From: Tardiphaga sp. vice304
Lineage (GTDB): Bacteria; Pseudomonadota; Alphaproteobacteria; Rhizobiales; Xanthobacteraceae
DNA: 64,000 bases
Direction of reading: 5' to 3'
Assembly (NCBI RefSeq): GCF_007018905.1
Contig: NZ_CP041402.1
Location: forward strand, 4,762,001 to 4,826,000
The notes beneath the pieces were generated by a model. The model had not been told where the DNA came from. It made no database searches and saw only the letters and a program-made list of their open reading frames with translations. Positions 1-7,946 of this stretch are shown here, piece by piece (position 1 is the stretch's first letter; each line of letters begins with the position of its first letter). A program made the position numbers and the translations under genes.

Positions 1-26
1 CCGCCTGCACCCATATTCATGCCCAT
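1..26 (-). CDS. tolR: TolR, N-terminal fragment (runs off window)
   Basis: Only the first eight codons plus two bases of the ninth are inside the window; on the minus strand they read M-G-M-N-M-G-A-G, continuing G. A Met/Gly-rich start right after tolQ is what alphaproteobacterial TolR proteins show. TolR is the single-span inner-membrane partner of TolQ in the proton-driven Tol-Pal envelope complex. It lies 37 bases downstream of the tolQ stop, so the two are probably co-transcribed. Identity rests mainly on position; a second in-frame ATG at 20 is an alternative start. Confidence 0.7.
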
Positions 27-63
27 GACGGGATGCCCAGTTCAAGGTTCAACACGAATCGCC

Positions 64-837
64 TCAAACGCGCTCGTCGATCTGGCGCGACAGAATGGCG
101 GAAAACTCGTCGGCAAAACCTTCCAGGCGCTGCGCCTGGCGGTTCACTTCCGAGGTAAACTTATTGTAGAAAATAGTCGCCGGAATGGCGGCTATAAGGC
201 CGATTGCGGTGGCGAACAGCGCTTCCGCGATGCCCGGAGCCACCACGGCCAGCGAGGTGTTCTTGGACGCAGCGATCGACTGGAAGCTCGACATGATGCC
301 CCAGACGGTGCCGAACAGGCCGACGAACGGGCCGGCGGAGCCGACCGTGGCCAGTACCAGCAAGCGCCGTTCCAGCCGCTCGATCTCGCGCGAGATCGAG
401 ACGTTCATGACCTTGTCGATCCGCATCTGCAGCCCGGTGAAGGAGCGTGCCTGACTTTCGAACGAGCGCTTCCACTCGCGCATCGCAGCGACGAAACAGG
501 CGGCCATGGATTGCGTCGGCTTGGTCGAGAGCGCGCGGTAGAGGTCCTCGATCGACTCGCCGGACCAGAACGCCTGTTCGAAGCGGTCCATCGCCTTCTT
601 GGTGCGGGCGAACAGGAACATCTTGTCGATGGCGATCGCCCAGACCCAGACCGAACAGCCCAGCAAGCCCATCATGACCGCCTTGACGATCCAGTGCGCC
701 TGCCAGAACAGATTGACCAGCGACACGTCGGACGCCGCCAGCGCCGGGGCGGCCTGCACGTCGACCGCCTGTGCCGATGCTGCGGATACCGTCAGCAACA
801 ACGCCAGCGCGGTGAGCGAAAAGACTTTCTGCAGCAC
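64..837 (-). CDS. tolQ: TolQ, Tol-Pal proton channel subunit
   Basis: TolQ is the three-span MotA/TolQ/ExbB-family subunit that, with TolR, uses proton-motive force to drive TolA during outer-membrane constriction. The protein has an N-terminal hydrophobic stretch, a span near residues 40-65 (WIVKAVMMGLLGCSVWVWAI), a cytoplasmic middle, and two C-terminal spans carrying the family motifs VGSAGPFVGLFGTVWGIM and FATAIGLIAAIPATIFYNKF. I prefer the GTG at 837 (257 aa), which has GAGGGG about ten bases upstream and starts a signal-like MLQKVFSLTALALLL. The longer ATG start at 894 would give 276 aa. tolR follows directly, but ybgC, usually the gene before tolQ, is 11 kb away. Confidence 0.95.
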   Translation of the reverse strand: MLQKVFSLTALALLLTVSAASAQAVDVQAAPALAASDVSLVNLFWQAHWIVKAVMMGLLGCSVWVWAIAIDKMFLFARTKKAMDRFEQAFWSGESIEDLYRALSTKPTQSMAACFVAAMREWKRSFESQARSFTGLQMRIDKVMNVSISREIERLERRLLVLATVGSAGPFVGLFGTVWGIMSSFQSIAASKNTSLAVVAPGIAEALFATAIGLIAAIPATIFYNKFTSEVNRQAQRLEGFADEFSAILSRQIDERV

Positions 838-1129
838 GAGATCAGTATCCCCTCGAAGGTTCGATGTCCGGCGTCGGCTGCCGATCGCAGCCACGCGCCG
901 CGAGCGGCGTCAAAGCCAGCGTTCAGCCCGTTGTTTCGCAGGAATGGCCCGTCCGAAGCCAAGCCTTGAATTCCCTGCCAACATGTCAAAACGAGGGCCT
1001 GCACGCGGTTTTGCAGGCTTTACCAGACGCCCGGCGTGGTTAATGCGAGGTTACCAAGACCCGAACTCGCGGAGAAATGAAGCTCAATTCGTTTGTTAGG
1101 TGGCACTGCGGCACAAGTTCCACCACGTA
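838..1129. other. Gene-free leader region upstream of tolQ
   Basis: About 290 bases between the tolQ start and the terminator of the DUF2852 gene. Candidate frames on either strand are antisense or lack homology and ribosome-binding sites. Because tolQ is cut off from its usual upstream partner, its promoter should lie here, but I see no convincing -35/-10 pair. Confidence 0.5.
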
Positions 1130-1162
1130 AACAAAACCGCCCACCTGTTGCCAGATGGGCGG
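1130..1162 (-). terminator. Rho-independent terminator after the DUF2852 gene
   Basis: On the minus strand the stem CCGCCCATCTG pairs with CAGGTGGGCGG (one mismatch, GCAA loop) and is followed by TTTTGTTT. It lies about 50 bases past the DUF2852 stop and would separate that transcript from tolQ. Confidence 0.8.
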
Positions 1163-1212
1163 CGATGCCGGCGCCGGCTGCGAGGCCGGCGCCCAAGAGG
1201 GTGTTCGGTCGA

Positions 1213-1713
1213 TCAGCCCTGCGCCTGGTTGTCCAACGGCGGCGTCGGGCGGGGGCGGTGCTGCGCCATGAACTGGTCGAACTCGGCCTTGTCCTTGGCG
1301 TGTCGCAGCCGGTCGAGGAAGTCCTTGAACTCGTGCTGCTCCTCCTCGAGGCGCCGCAGCGTCTCCATGCGGTATTCGTCGAAGGCGCGGTTGCCCGAGG
1401 TCGGCTGGCTGAAGCCGCCGAAGCCGAAGCCACGCTGCTCCATGCGGCCGCGCATCCGCTCCATCTTGTTCTGCATCCGCTCCATCTTGTTGGCGAACCG
1501 ATCGCCATTATCCCAGCAACCCATCTTCCTGCTCCCTATGGTGTAGAAAAGAACCGCGAGGCCAATCGGCCACCAGAACATGAAACCCAGCACCGTCAGG
1601 ATGATCCAGCCGGGCGACCACGCCGGACGCAGCATTGGCGCCTGCGGATAGCGTGGCATGTCGGTCGGACCACTCCATCGATTGTAACCAGCTTCGGCCA
1701 TTTCGCTCTCCAT
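1213..1713 (-). CDS. DUF2852 family membrane protein
   Basis: A 166-aa protein of unknown function. Residues about 28-62 hold the family's hydrophobic hairpin: RPAWSPGWIILTVLGFMFWW followed by PIGLAVLFYTIG. Behind it is a charged, Met/Arg-rich stretch with repeats (KMERMQNKMERMRGRMEQRG) and a helical C-terminal half containing EEEQHEFKDFLDRLRHAKDK, probably coiled coil and cytoplasmic. DUF2852 proteins are common in Rhizobiales; no role is established to my knowledge. It lies downstream of the TetR gene in the same direction, with an operator-like palindrome in the 92-base gap, so TetR may control it. Start could instead be the Met at 1701. Confidence 0.8.
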   Translation of the reverse strand: MESEMAEAGYNRWSGPTDMPRYPQAPMLRPAWSPGWIILTVLGFMFWWPIGLAVLFYTIGSRKMGCWDNGDRFANKMERMQNKMERMRGRMEQRGFGFGGFSQPTSGNRAFDEYRMETLRRLEEEQHEFKDFLDRLRHAKDKAEFDQFMAQHRPRPTPPLDNQAQG

Positions 1714-1735
1714 GACGGCACCTGCCGTCGGTGAA

Positions 1736-1760
1736 TGTAAATAACATTTACATACGTAAA
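1736..1760. promoter_or_regulatory. Palindromic operator candidate upstream of the DUF2852 gene
   Basis: TGTAAATAACATTTACA at 1736-1752 is a perfect inverted repeat with 7-bp arms and an AAC spacer. It overlaps TTTACATACGTAAA (1747-1760), giving three TTTAC/GTAAA half-sites in 25 bases. Another TTTACA occurs just upstream of the TetR start (about 2541-2547). AT-rich palindromes like this stand out in GC-rich DNA and are typical of TetR-family operators. That the adjacent TetR protein binds here is inference. Confidence 0.6.
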
Positions 1761-1805
1761 CCGAAGCCGGATTTTGTCAAGATATCCGCAAGCGGCCCGC
1801 GAAAA

Positions 1806-2531
1806 TTATTTCGGGATCTTGCCCCACGGACCGGCAGGACGCTCGGCCTCGGCGGCGCGCGTGGCGGCCTCGGCTTCCGGCGGCGGCCGGCGGTCGGTCG
1901 TAAAGCCCAGCCCCCGCAGATAGATCAGCACGCCGGCCTCGAGCAGTTCTTCCGGCGGCATCGGCAATTTGCGGCGGGCGGCATCGCCGCGGCCGAACAG
2001 GGATGCGACGCCGTGGGACATCGACCAGATGTGCAACGCCATCATCATGGCCGGCGGCCGCGTCACGCCGGGCGGCGTCAGCGCTGCCAGGCGCTCGGCT
2101 GCGGCACGGATCACGCCGAAGGCGCGCTCGCCCGCCGCGGTCAGCAGCGGATTGGCATCGACAGGGATGCCGGATTCGAACATCGCCGAATAAAAGGCCG
2201 GCTCGTTGCGCGCGAAGGCAAGATACGCCTTGCCGACCCGCATGAAGGCGGTGACCGTGTCAGGACGGCCGTCGTCCCAGGCCGCGGCCAGCATCACCTC
2301 GAACTGCTCGAAGCCGCGCTGCGCGATGGAGGCAAGAAGGTCGTCGCGGTCGCGAAAATGCCGGTAGGGCGCGGCTGCACTGACGCCGGCCGAGCGCGCC
2401 GCGTCGGCGAAGGTGAAACCCGCCGGCCCCTTCTCCGCGATCAGCCCGAGCGCTGCCTGCAGCAGCGCTTCCTTCAGATTTCCGTGGTGATAGCCGCGCT
2501 CGGCGCGGCGGTCGTCCTTGCGCCAGCTCAT
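1806..2531 (-). CDS. TetR/AcrR family transcriptional regulator
   Basis: A 241-aa repressor-type regulator. The N-terminal helix-turn-helix is clear at about residues 15-62 (HHGNLKEALLQAALGLIAEK, then FADAARSAGVSAAAPYRHFR). The C-terminal ligand/dimer domain resembles the WHG-type TetR C-terminus, with MMMALHIWSMSHGVASLFGR and LEAGVLIYLRGL. The last 30 residues are a low-complexity Pro/Ala/Glu tail. It is followed by the DUF2852 gene and preceded by a diguanylate cyclase gene, all on the minus strand. TTTACA half-sites near both the TetR and DUF2852 starts suggest autoregulation and local control. The ligand cannot be deduced. Confidence 0.88.
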   Translation of the reverse strand: MSWRKDDRRAERGYHHGNLKEALLQAALGLIAEKGPAGFTFADAARSAGVSAAAPYRHFRDRDDLLASIAQRGFEQFEVMLAAAWDDGRPDTVTAFMRVGKAYLAFARNEPAFYSAMFESGIPVDANPLLTAAGERAFGVIRAAAERLAALTPPGVTRPPAMMMALHIWSMSHGVASLFGRGDAARRKLPMPPEELLEAGVLIYLRGLGFTTDRRPPPEAEAATRAAEAERPAGPWGKIPK

Positions 2532-2627
2532 GTGAAGGGCTTTTACATGAGCCCCCCTGCAAGGTCACCCGAAATCGGCGTCGCAGCTCCGGACGTTGGC
2601 GCCCGACGTTGGTCCCGGCCATCGCCG

Positions 2628-3779
2628 TCAGGCGGCCTGATGAAAGCCGGAGATATGGACACGGTTGCGGCCGGCCTCCTTGGCCTGATAGAGCGCCACG
2701 TCGGCGCGGTCGAGCAGCGCCTGAAGGCTCTCCAGTTCACGCGACCGCACGGCAATGCCGGCACTGACCGTCGCCAGAATGGCGCCCGCCGACGTCATGA
2801 AAGTCCTGGCTTCCAGGCGAGACCTGATGCGCTCCGCCATGGCCGTTGCCGCCGCCGGAGTGGCATTGGACAGCAGGATACAGAATTCTTCGCCGCCGAT
2901 CCGGCCGGCGATCTCGCTGAGACGAATGTTCGACAGAATGATGTCGGCAAACTCCCGCAGCACCAGGTCGCCGGCGGCATGTCCGAACCGGTCGTTGATC
3001 GCCTTGATGTGGTCGAGATCCATCACGACGATGGTCGCGTCGCTTGCCGCGTGGTCGGGATAGTCGTCGAACAGCCCGCGACGATTGCGCAACCCGGTCA
3101 GCGGGTCGCGCATCGCCGCCGACCTGTGCCGGTTGGCGATCCCCATCTGGTGAATGGCGAGCGTCAGCGCACCGATGCCCGTGAGGCCGACGATGATGAC
3201 GAAGGAATTGACCGTCTCCGCCCAGTTGGCAGGCAGCGCTTCGAGAATGTACTGGCCGTTGCGGACCAGCTCATATCCGCAGGCCAGGAACGACACGGCC
3301 GTGATGAAGTACAGCGCCGCATTGGCGGTCATCAACAACGGCGTCTCACCGCGGGCCGACCAGTATTTCTGTCCGTTCAGCACGAGTAGCAGGAGGCCGA
3401 TGCCCCAATTCGCCGCAATCGTCCCCGTCCCGGAATACCCCCACGCGAACGCCACCACGGTCGGCAGCAGTCCAATTGCACTCGCGAAGGCCGCATCCGC
3501 CCAGTGCGTCTGCTCGGAACAGAACTGCATGGTGCCGGCATAGACAAGGCCGAAACCGCAGATCAGCAGAATGAAGGACCATGATTGCAGGCCGGCATCA
3601 TAGGGAACGCCGAATACCAAGAACATAAATACGCCGGGCACGATAACCGCAAGACCGATCGACCAGGTGAGCAGGTAGGTATTGTATCGTTCGACCAGCC
3701 AGCTCATGAACAGCGTCAGCGCGAGCGCGGCGGTGGAAAGGCCGATGGCGATAAAGATCGACGATTGATCGAATGCCAT
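2628..3779 (-). CDS. Membrane-bound diguanylate cyclase (GGDEF)
   Basis: A 383-aa enzyme making the second messenger cyclic di-GMP from two GTP. Residues 1 to about 210 are mostly hydrophobic, with about six predicted spans, including FIAIGLSTAALALTLFMSWL and WSIGLAVIVPGVFMFLVFGV. The catalytic domain begins near residue 215 (AMRDPLTGLRNRRGLFDDY). The active-site loop is intact as GRIGGEEFCILL, with the metal-binding IVVMDLDHIKAINDRFGHAAGD upstream split across the usual positions. The product-inhibition site normally RxxD reads RLSE here, so feedback inhibition may be weakened. It ends about 97 bases before the TetR start. Confidence 0.92.
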   Translation of the reverse strand: MAFDQSSIFIAIGLSTAALALTLFMSWLVERYNTYLLTWSIGLAVIVPGVFMFLVFGVPYDAGLQSWSFILLICGFGLVYAGTMQFCSEQTHWADAAFASAIGLLPTVVAFAWGYSGTGTIAANWGIGLLLLVLNGQKYWSARGETPLLMTANAALYFITAVSFLACGYELVRNGQYILEALPANWAETVNSFVIIVGLTGIGALTLAIHQMGIANRHRSAAMRDPLTGLRNRRGLFDDYPDHAASDATIVVMDLDHIKAINDRFGHAAGDLVLREFADIILSNIRLSEIAGRIGGEEFCILLSNATPAAATAMAERIRSRLEARTFMTSAGAILATVSAGIAVRSRELESLQALLDRADVALYQAKEAGRNRVHISGFHQAA

Positions 3780-3828
3780 GCGGTCGAACCATTTCAGAAC
3801 CCGGCGGATTCGTTATAGTCCACTACCA

Positions 3829-4275
3829 CTACCAGCCGACGTTCGGTATCCAGGTCGTGCGGCCTATGGTGACCAAACCATTGACGGCGAGCGCACAGGC
3901 CGCCGGCGGTTCGTCCGGCGAAAAATCGGCCATCTCCTGCACCTGACGGATCTCGATGATCTCGTTCGCGCCGGCCGGACAGCGGCTGGCCCAGGCGATC
4001 GCCTCGTCGCGGGAGGCGACGTCGATCATCCAGAAGCCACCGAGCACCTCCTTGACCTCCGCGAACGGCCCGTCGTTCACGACCGGTCTGCCGCCGGCGA
4101 AGCTGACGCGGGCGCCCATCGAGGGCGGATGCAGGCCTTCCAGCGTGATCAGCACGCCGGCCTGCTGCAGCGCCTCGTTGTATTTCATCATCGCCGCGGC
4201 GGCGGCGGGGTCGAGTTGCACGTCCGGCGGTGCGGACTCGTAGCCGAGCGGGATCATCAGCATCATGAAACGCAT
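3829..4275 (-). CDS. YciI/DGPF-domain protein
   Basis: A 148-aa protein of the YCII-related (DGPF) family, small ferredoxin-fold proteins often encoded beside ECF sigma factors of the ECF42 type. It opens with MRFMMLMIPLGYES and carries the family core NDGPFAEVKEVLGGFWMIDV, then SRDEAIAWASRCP and a C-terminal EIIEIRQVQEMADF. Function is unknown; enzymatic activity is proposed for some relatives. No sigma-factor gene is adjacent, unlike the second DGPF protein at 9714-10079, so this may be an orphan paralogue. It is flanked by the diguanylate cyclase gene and a gene-poor stretch leading to an IS element. Confidence 0.88.
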   Translation of the reverse strand: MRFMMLMIPLGYESAPPDVQLDPAAAAAMMKYNEALQQAGVLITLEGLHPPSMGARVSFAGGRPVVNDGPFAEVKEVLGGFWMIDVASRDEAIAWASRCPAGANEIIEIRQVQEMADFSPDEPPAACALAVNGLVTIGRTTWIPNVGW

Positions 4276-4661
4276 GGGACGTTTTTTCCTCTGCCTGTTT
4301 CGCTATCACCAGGAAATCGGTGGTCCGCTCCGTCGCAGCATGGAGCGTTCCGACATAGACGAACGAGCGCCTGCAACTCCGACACGAGCTCGATATTTAT
4401 CGCACAGGTGATGCGACTTTGACGATCCGCCGGCAGCGATCGGTTGCTGCGCAATGCCCGACGTGGAACCCGCCGACATCTGCAGCAACAAATTGCCGCC
4501 GCATTGCTGAACGAGTCTGAAGCCATCGACCGTCGCGCTTGGGGACCTTGTTGCGGCGTCTCGTTTCGGGTGGTTCTGCGTCAAATCAACTGGCGGCCTT
4601 GGGTGCTCTTCGCGCAGCGACGAGCCATGCCCGGCGGCTTGCCATGTCCGGGGAGACACGC
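4276..4661. other. Gene-poor stretch between the DGPF gene and the IS element
   Basis: About 385 bases without a supportable gene. The frames open here on both strands have no recognisable domains and look like chance frames in GC-rich DNA. It contains the presumed promoter of the DGPF gene, but no clear elements were found. It may be degraded coding sequence near an insertion site. Confidence 0.45.
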
Positions 4662-4763
4662 ATGAAAGACGCCCGTCTCAAGGCGGCTTCGGGGGCGTTC
4701 GCGCGAATTCTGGCTTGCGCGGCGATGCTGGTGATCGCGGGCATCGTCCTCTACGCGAGGTAG
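4662..4763 (+). CDS. Possible 33-aa single-span membrane peptide
   Basis: An ATG preceded by GGGGAG at about 12 bases opens a 33-codon frame: a basic start (MKDARLKAASGAF) and then a hydrophobic segment, ILACAAMLVIAGIVLYAR, ending in TAG. A basic N-terminus with one span is a common small-protein plan, but short frames like this arise by chance. It lies 43 bases before the IS5-family insertion and could be a truncated remnant. No family is recognised. Confidence 0.3.
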   Translation: MKDARLKAASGAFARILACAAMLVIAGIVLYAR

Positions 4764-4808
4764 ATCCCGCTCGCCCTGCCGCTTGTCCCGGCCTTCAAGG
4801 TTCTCTAA

Positions 4809-5742
4809 GAGTCCGACTCATAATGATTATGTTTGATGTCAAGCTCTTACGAGTCGTCTTGTAAGGATGCGAATGTGAGCTACGAGCGCCCAGGCAACGG
4901 CGCTTGCGATTGTCGCTTCGAAATCCTTTGCCAGTCTGCGACAGCGACCGAGCCACGAGAAAGTACGTTCGACGACCCATCTGCGGGGAAGAACTTCGAA
5001 GCCCTGCGCGGTGTCGGAACGTTTGATGATTTCTACCGTCCATTCGCCGATGCGCTTCAACGCCTTGCGCAATTTATCTCCGGCATAGCCACCATCGGCA
5101 AAGATATGGCGCAGCCAAGGATAGCGCGAGCGGATCGAAGCAAGGACACACGGGGCGCCATCGCGATCTTGAATGCTGGCTTCGTGCACGACGAGCCCGA
5201 CCAGATTGCCTTGGGTGTCGGTGACGATGTGGCGCTTGCGGCCCTTGATCTTCTTGCCTGCGTCAAAGCCCCGTGGGCCGCCGCTTTCCGTGGTTTTCAC
5301 CGACTGGCTGTCAATCACTCCGGCCGTCGGGCTCGCCTCTCTGCCAGCAGCCTCGCGTGCCGCCATGACAAGCGTGTAGTTCAGCGAGGCAAAAATTCCA
5401 CCACGCGACCACGCGTAGAAATAGCCCTGCACCGTCGAGTAGGGTGGGAAGTCCTTGGGCAACTGCCGCCATTGGCAACCGGTGGACGCAATGTAGAGGA
5501 TCGCATCTATCACCGTTCGCATGTCTGTTGCACGTGGACGCCCGAGCGCTGAAGCGGGCGGCAGAAGCGGCTCCATCACAAACCACTCTGCATCCGTCGT
5601 ATCGCTTTCATACCGCAAGCCCTCGCGTCTATAATGTCGACGAGTGATTTCAGTCCAGCCCATCGTGCTCTCCTCGAATCTTCGCAAATCCGAAGGAATC
5701 ACAACTGGCTGAAATCACTCAGCTTCTTTTTCAGTCCGGCTC
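4809..5742 (-). mobile_element. Complete IS5-family insertion sequence (IS1031-like)
   Basis: A 934-bp element with imperfect terminal inverted repeats. The left end reads GAGTCCGACTCATAATG and the right end (minus strand) GAGCCGGACTGAAAAAG, 12 of 17 positions alike. It is flanked by a direct TAA at 4806-4808 and 5743-5745, the three-base duplication expected for IS1031-group IS5 elements. One transposase frame fills it. Clean ends, intact duplication and an uninterrupted transposase suggest a fairly recent insertion. The right end is only 39 bases from the SDR start. Confidence 0.88.
4839..5663 (-). CDS. IS5-family transposase (DDE type)
   Basis: A 274-aa single-frame transposase from the ATG at 5663, which has GAGGAG eight bases upstream; a longer frame reaches 5702. 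The N-terminal DUF4096-like domain has DTTDAEWFVMEPLLPP and TGCQWRQLPKDFPPYSTVQG. The DDE catalytic core has the first Asp in AGVIDSQSVKTTE, the second in HIFADGGYAGDK and the Glu in RRWVVERTFSWLGRCRRLAK. The family signature GFDAGKKIKGRKRHIVTDT is present. All expected motifs are intact, so it is probably active. It lies within the terminal repeats at 4809 and 5742. Confidence 0.95.
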   Translation of the reverse strand: MGWTEITRRHYRREGLRYESDTTDAEWFVMEPLLPPASALGRPRATDMRTVIDAILYIASTGCQWRQLPKDFPPYSTVQGYFYAWSRGGIFASLNYTLVMAAREAAGREASPTAGVIDSQSVKTTESGGPRGFDAGKKIKGRKRHIVTDTQGNLVGLVVHEASIQDRDGAPCVLASIRSRYPWLRHIFADGGYAGDKLRKALKRIGEWTVEIIKRSDTAQGFEVLPRRWVVERTFSWLGRCRRLAKDFEATIASAVAWALVAHIRILTRRLVRA

Positions 5743-5781
5743 TAAACACCCTGCATAAAATCAAGAACGACAGGGCAGGAC

Positions 5782-6570
5782 ATGACCACATCACCGCACA
5801 AGGTCGCACTCGTGACGGGCGCCGCGCGCGGCATCGGACTTGCGGTCGCCAAACGCTTTCTCGGCGAGGGATATCGCGTCGCGCTACTCGACATCGAGGG
5901 CGAGTTGCTGCAGCAGAGCGTCCAGGCGCTGAACGATCCCGACAATACGCTGGCCATCCATGCCGACGTCTCCGATGCCGATGCGGTGGCGAAGGCCTTT
6001 GCCGCGGTACAGGACCGCTTCGGGCGGCTCGATGCGCTGGTCAACAATGCCGGCATTGCGATCTTCAAGCCGCTCTTGGAAACCACCCAGGCTGACTGGG
6101 ATCGCGTGCTGGCGGTCAATCTGACCGGGCCGTTCCTGTGCACGCAGGCCGCGGCACCCCTGATGCGCGAGCATGGCGGCGGCGCGATCGTCAACATCAC
6201 CTCGATCTCGGCGCTGCGCGCCTCGACGCTGCGCACCGCCTACGGCACCAGCAAGGCCGGCCTCGCGCATCTGACCAAACAATTCGCGGTCGAACTGGCA
6301 ACGCTCGGCATCCGCGTCAACGCGGTCGCGCCGGGACCGGTCGACACCGCGATGGCCAAGGCGGTGCACACGCCGGCGATCCGCGCCGACTATCACGACA
6401 CCATTCCGCTGAACCGCTACGGCCTCGAGACCGAACTCGCCGACGCGGTGTTCTTCCTGTGCAGCGACCGCGCGACGTACATCAGCGGCCAGATGCTGGC
6501 GGTGGATGGCGGCTTCGAGGCAACCGGCATCGGCCTGCCGACCCTGCGGCGCGAGGGCAGCAACGGCTGA
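5782..6570 (+). CDS. SDR family NAD(P)-dependent oxidoreductase
   Basis: A 262-aa classical short-chain dehydrogenase. The Rossmann cofactor loop reads VTGAARGIGLAV, the structural NNAG motif is present (LVNNAGIAIFKPL), the catalytic Ser is in NITSISALRAS and the Tyr-Lys pair in AYGTSKAGLAHL. The C-terminus has the usual GQMLAVDGGFEATG. Asp at the end of beta-2 (VALLDIEGE) favours NAD over NADP. The substrate cannot be told from sequence. The IS5-family element ends 39 bases upstream, so the native promoter has probably been displaced. The MFS gene is convergent, four bases from this stop. Confidence 0.9.
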   Translation: MTTSPHKVALVTGAARGIGLAVAKRFLGEGYRVALLDIEGELLQQSVQALNDPDNTLAIHADVSDADAVAKAFAAVQDRFGRLDALVNNAGIAIFKPLLETTQADWDRVLAVNLTGPFLCTQAAAPLMREHGGGAIVNITSISALRASTLRTAYGTSKAGLAHLTKQFAVELATLGIRVNAVAPGPVDTAMAKAVHTPAIRADYHDTIPLNRYGLETELADAVFFLCSDRATYISGQMLAVDGGFEATGIGLPTLRREGSNG

Positions 6571-6574
6571 CGCC

Positions 6575-7774
6575 CTACTCCGCCGCCGCCGCGACCGGCT
6601 CCGCGTGACGCAGCGTGGCCAGGCTCACCAGCAGCGCACCGACGGCGGCGACGGCGATGGTGGCGACCATCGGCAGCGTGGTGCCGTTGAAGAACAATCC
6701 GGCGACGGCGATCATGGCGCCGCCGGTGACCATCTGCAGCGTGCCGCCGAGCGCCGCCGCAATGCCGGCGATCGGTCCGTGCCGCTCCAGCGCCAGCACC
6801 ATCGTCGACGGAATCACCAGGCCGAGAAACGCGAACGAGGTGAACAGCAGCGGCATCAGCACACGCAGACTGTCGTAGCCCAGCAGCGTCAGGACGAGCA
6901 GCAGCAGCGCGAAGCCGGCATAGAGCGACACCGCCGTCAGCACCATGCGGCCGATCCCAAACTGGCTGCCGAGGCGGCTTGCGAATTGCGAGGCGCCGAT
7001 GAAGCCGATCGCATTGACCGAGAAGGCCAAGCTGTATTGCGTCGGTGTCAGGCCGTAATGGCCGATATAGACGAAGGACGACGTCGCCAGGAAGGCGAAG
7101 AAGCTCGACATGCCGAGTCCGCCGATGAAGGTGAGGCCGAGGAAATGCCGGTCACGCAGCAGCTCCGCGAAGGCGCCGAGCACGTCGCGGACATTGCCGC
7201 TGATGCGCTCCTCGGCCGGGCGGGTTTCCGGCAACAGCGTGGCCACGAGCGCGACGCCGATCACCGCAACGAGCGTTACTGCTGCGAACACCGCGCGCCA
7301 GCCGAACGGCACGATCAGCGCGCTGCCGAACAACGGCGCCAGAATCGGGCAGACCGAGAATACCAGCATCACCAGCGCCATCAGCCGGGTCGCCTCGGCG
7401 CCGGTGTGCAGATCGAGAATGATGGCCCGCGGGATCACCGCCATCGCGGCAGCGCCAAGGCCCTGAATGAAGCGGAATGCAATCAGCGCGCCGATGCCGG
7501 GCGCCAGCGCGCAACCGATCGAGCCCAGCGTGAACAGCACAAGCCCGGCATAGAGCGGCGCCTTGCGGCCATAGACGTCGGACAGCGGGCCATAGACGAT
7601 CTGGCACAGGCCGAAGGCGATGAAGAACACCGTCAGCGTCAGCTGGGTCGCCGCGGTCGTGGTTTTCAGGTCCGCCGTGATCGCCGGCAGCGCGGGCAGA
7701 TACATGTCGATCGCAAACGGTCCGACGGCGGACAACAGGCCGAGCACGATCGCGTTGCGGGTAAAGGAGGTCAT
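6575..7774 (-). CDS. Bcr/CflA-type MFS multidrug efflux transporter
   Basis: A 399-aa, 12-span drug:proton antiporter of the DHA1 Bcr/CflA group. The first span contains the family signature AVGPFAIDMYLPALPAITAD, and the loop 2-3 motif reads GPLSDVYGRKAPLYAG. Motif C-like IPRAIILDLH follows in the fifth-span region. I chose the ATG at 7774 because AAAGGAGG lies immediately upstream; frames extending to 7873 read into a palindromic repeat. Substrate unknown; relatives export bicyclomycin, chloramphenicol or related compounds. It is convergent with the SDR gene and has no adjacent regulator. Confidence 0.93.
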   Translation of the reverse strand: MTSFTRNAIVLGLLSAVGPFAIDMYLPALPAITADLKTTTAATQLTLTVFFIAFGLCQIVYGPLSDVYGRKAPLYAGLVLFTLGSIGCALAPGIGALIAFRFIQGLGAAAMAVIPRAIILDLHTGAEATRLMALVMLVFSVCPILAPLFGSALIVPFGWRAVFAAVTLVAVIGVALVATLLPETRPAEERISGNVRDVLGAFAELLRDRHFLGLTFIGGLGMSSFFAFLATSSFVYIGHYGLTPTQYSLAFSVNAIGFIGASQFASRLGSQFGIGRMVLTAVSLYAGFALLLLVLTLLGYDSLRVLMPLLFTSFAFLGLVIPSTMVLALERHGPIAGIAAALGGTLQMVTGGAMIAVAGLFFNGTTLPMVATIAVAAVGALLVSLATLRHAEPVAAAAE

Positions 7775-7845
7775 GCAGATTTTCTTCGGTTCAGCGCTGC
7801 AATCAACGTTTTCAAAAGGTGGCGGACACGCTTGCCTCTCCACAC

Positions 7846-7924
7846 CATGGCCGGGCTTGTCCCTGCCATCCACGGCTTCGACGTTTTAGCCACGTCGATG
7901 CCCGGCACAAGGCCGGGCACGATG
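7846..7924. repeat. Dispersed palindromic repeat (GGCCGGGCTTGT type)
   Basis: CATGGCCGGGCTTGTCCCTG and the following CCATCCACG are mirrored by CGTCGATGCCCGGCACAAGG then CCGGGCACGATG. The two halves form a long imperfect hairpin around a short TTCGACGTTTTAGC centre. Elements of this type recur in Bradyrhizobium-group intergenic DNA. It sits between the MFS gene and the broken VOC gene. Confidence 0.75.
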
Positions 7925-7946
7925 AACCAACATCACATCGGCGTCA

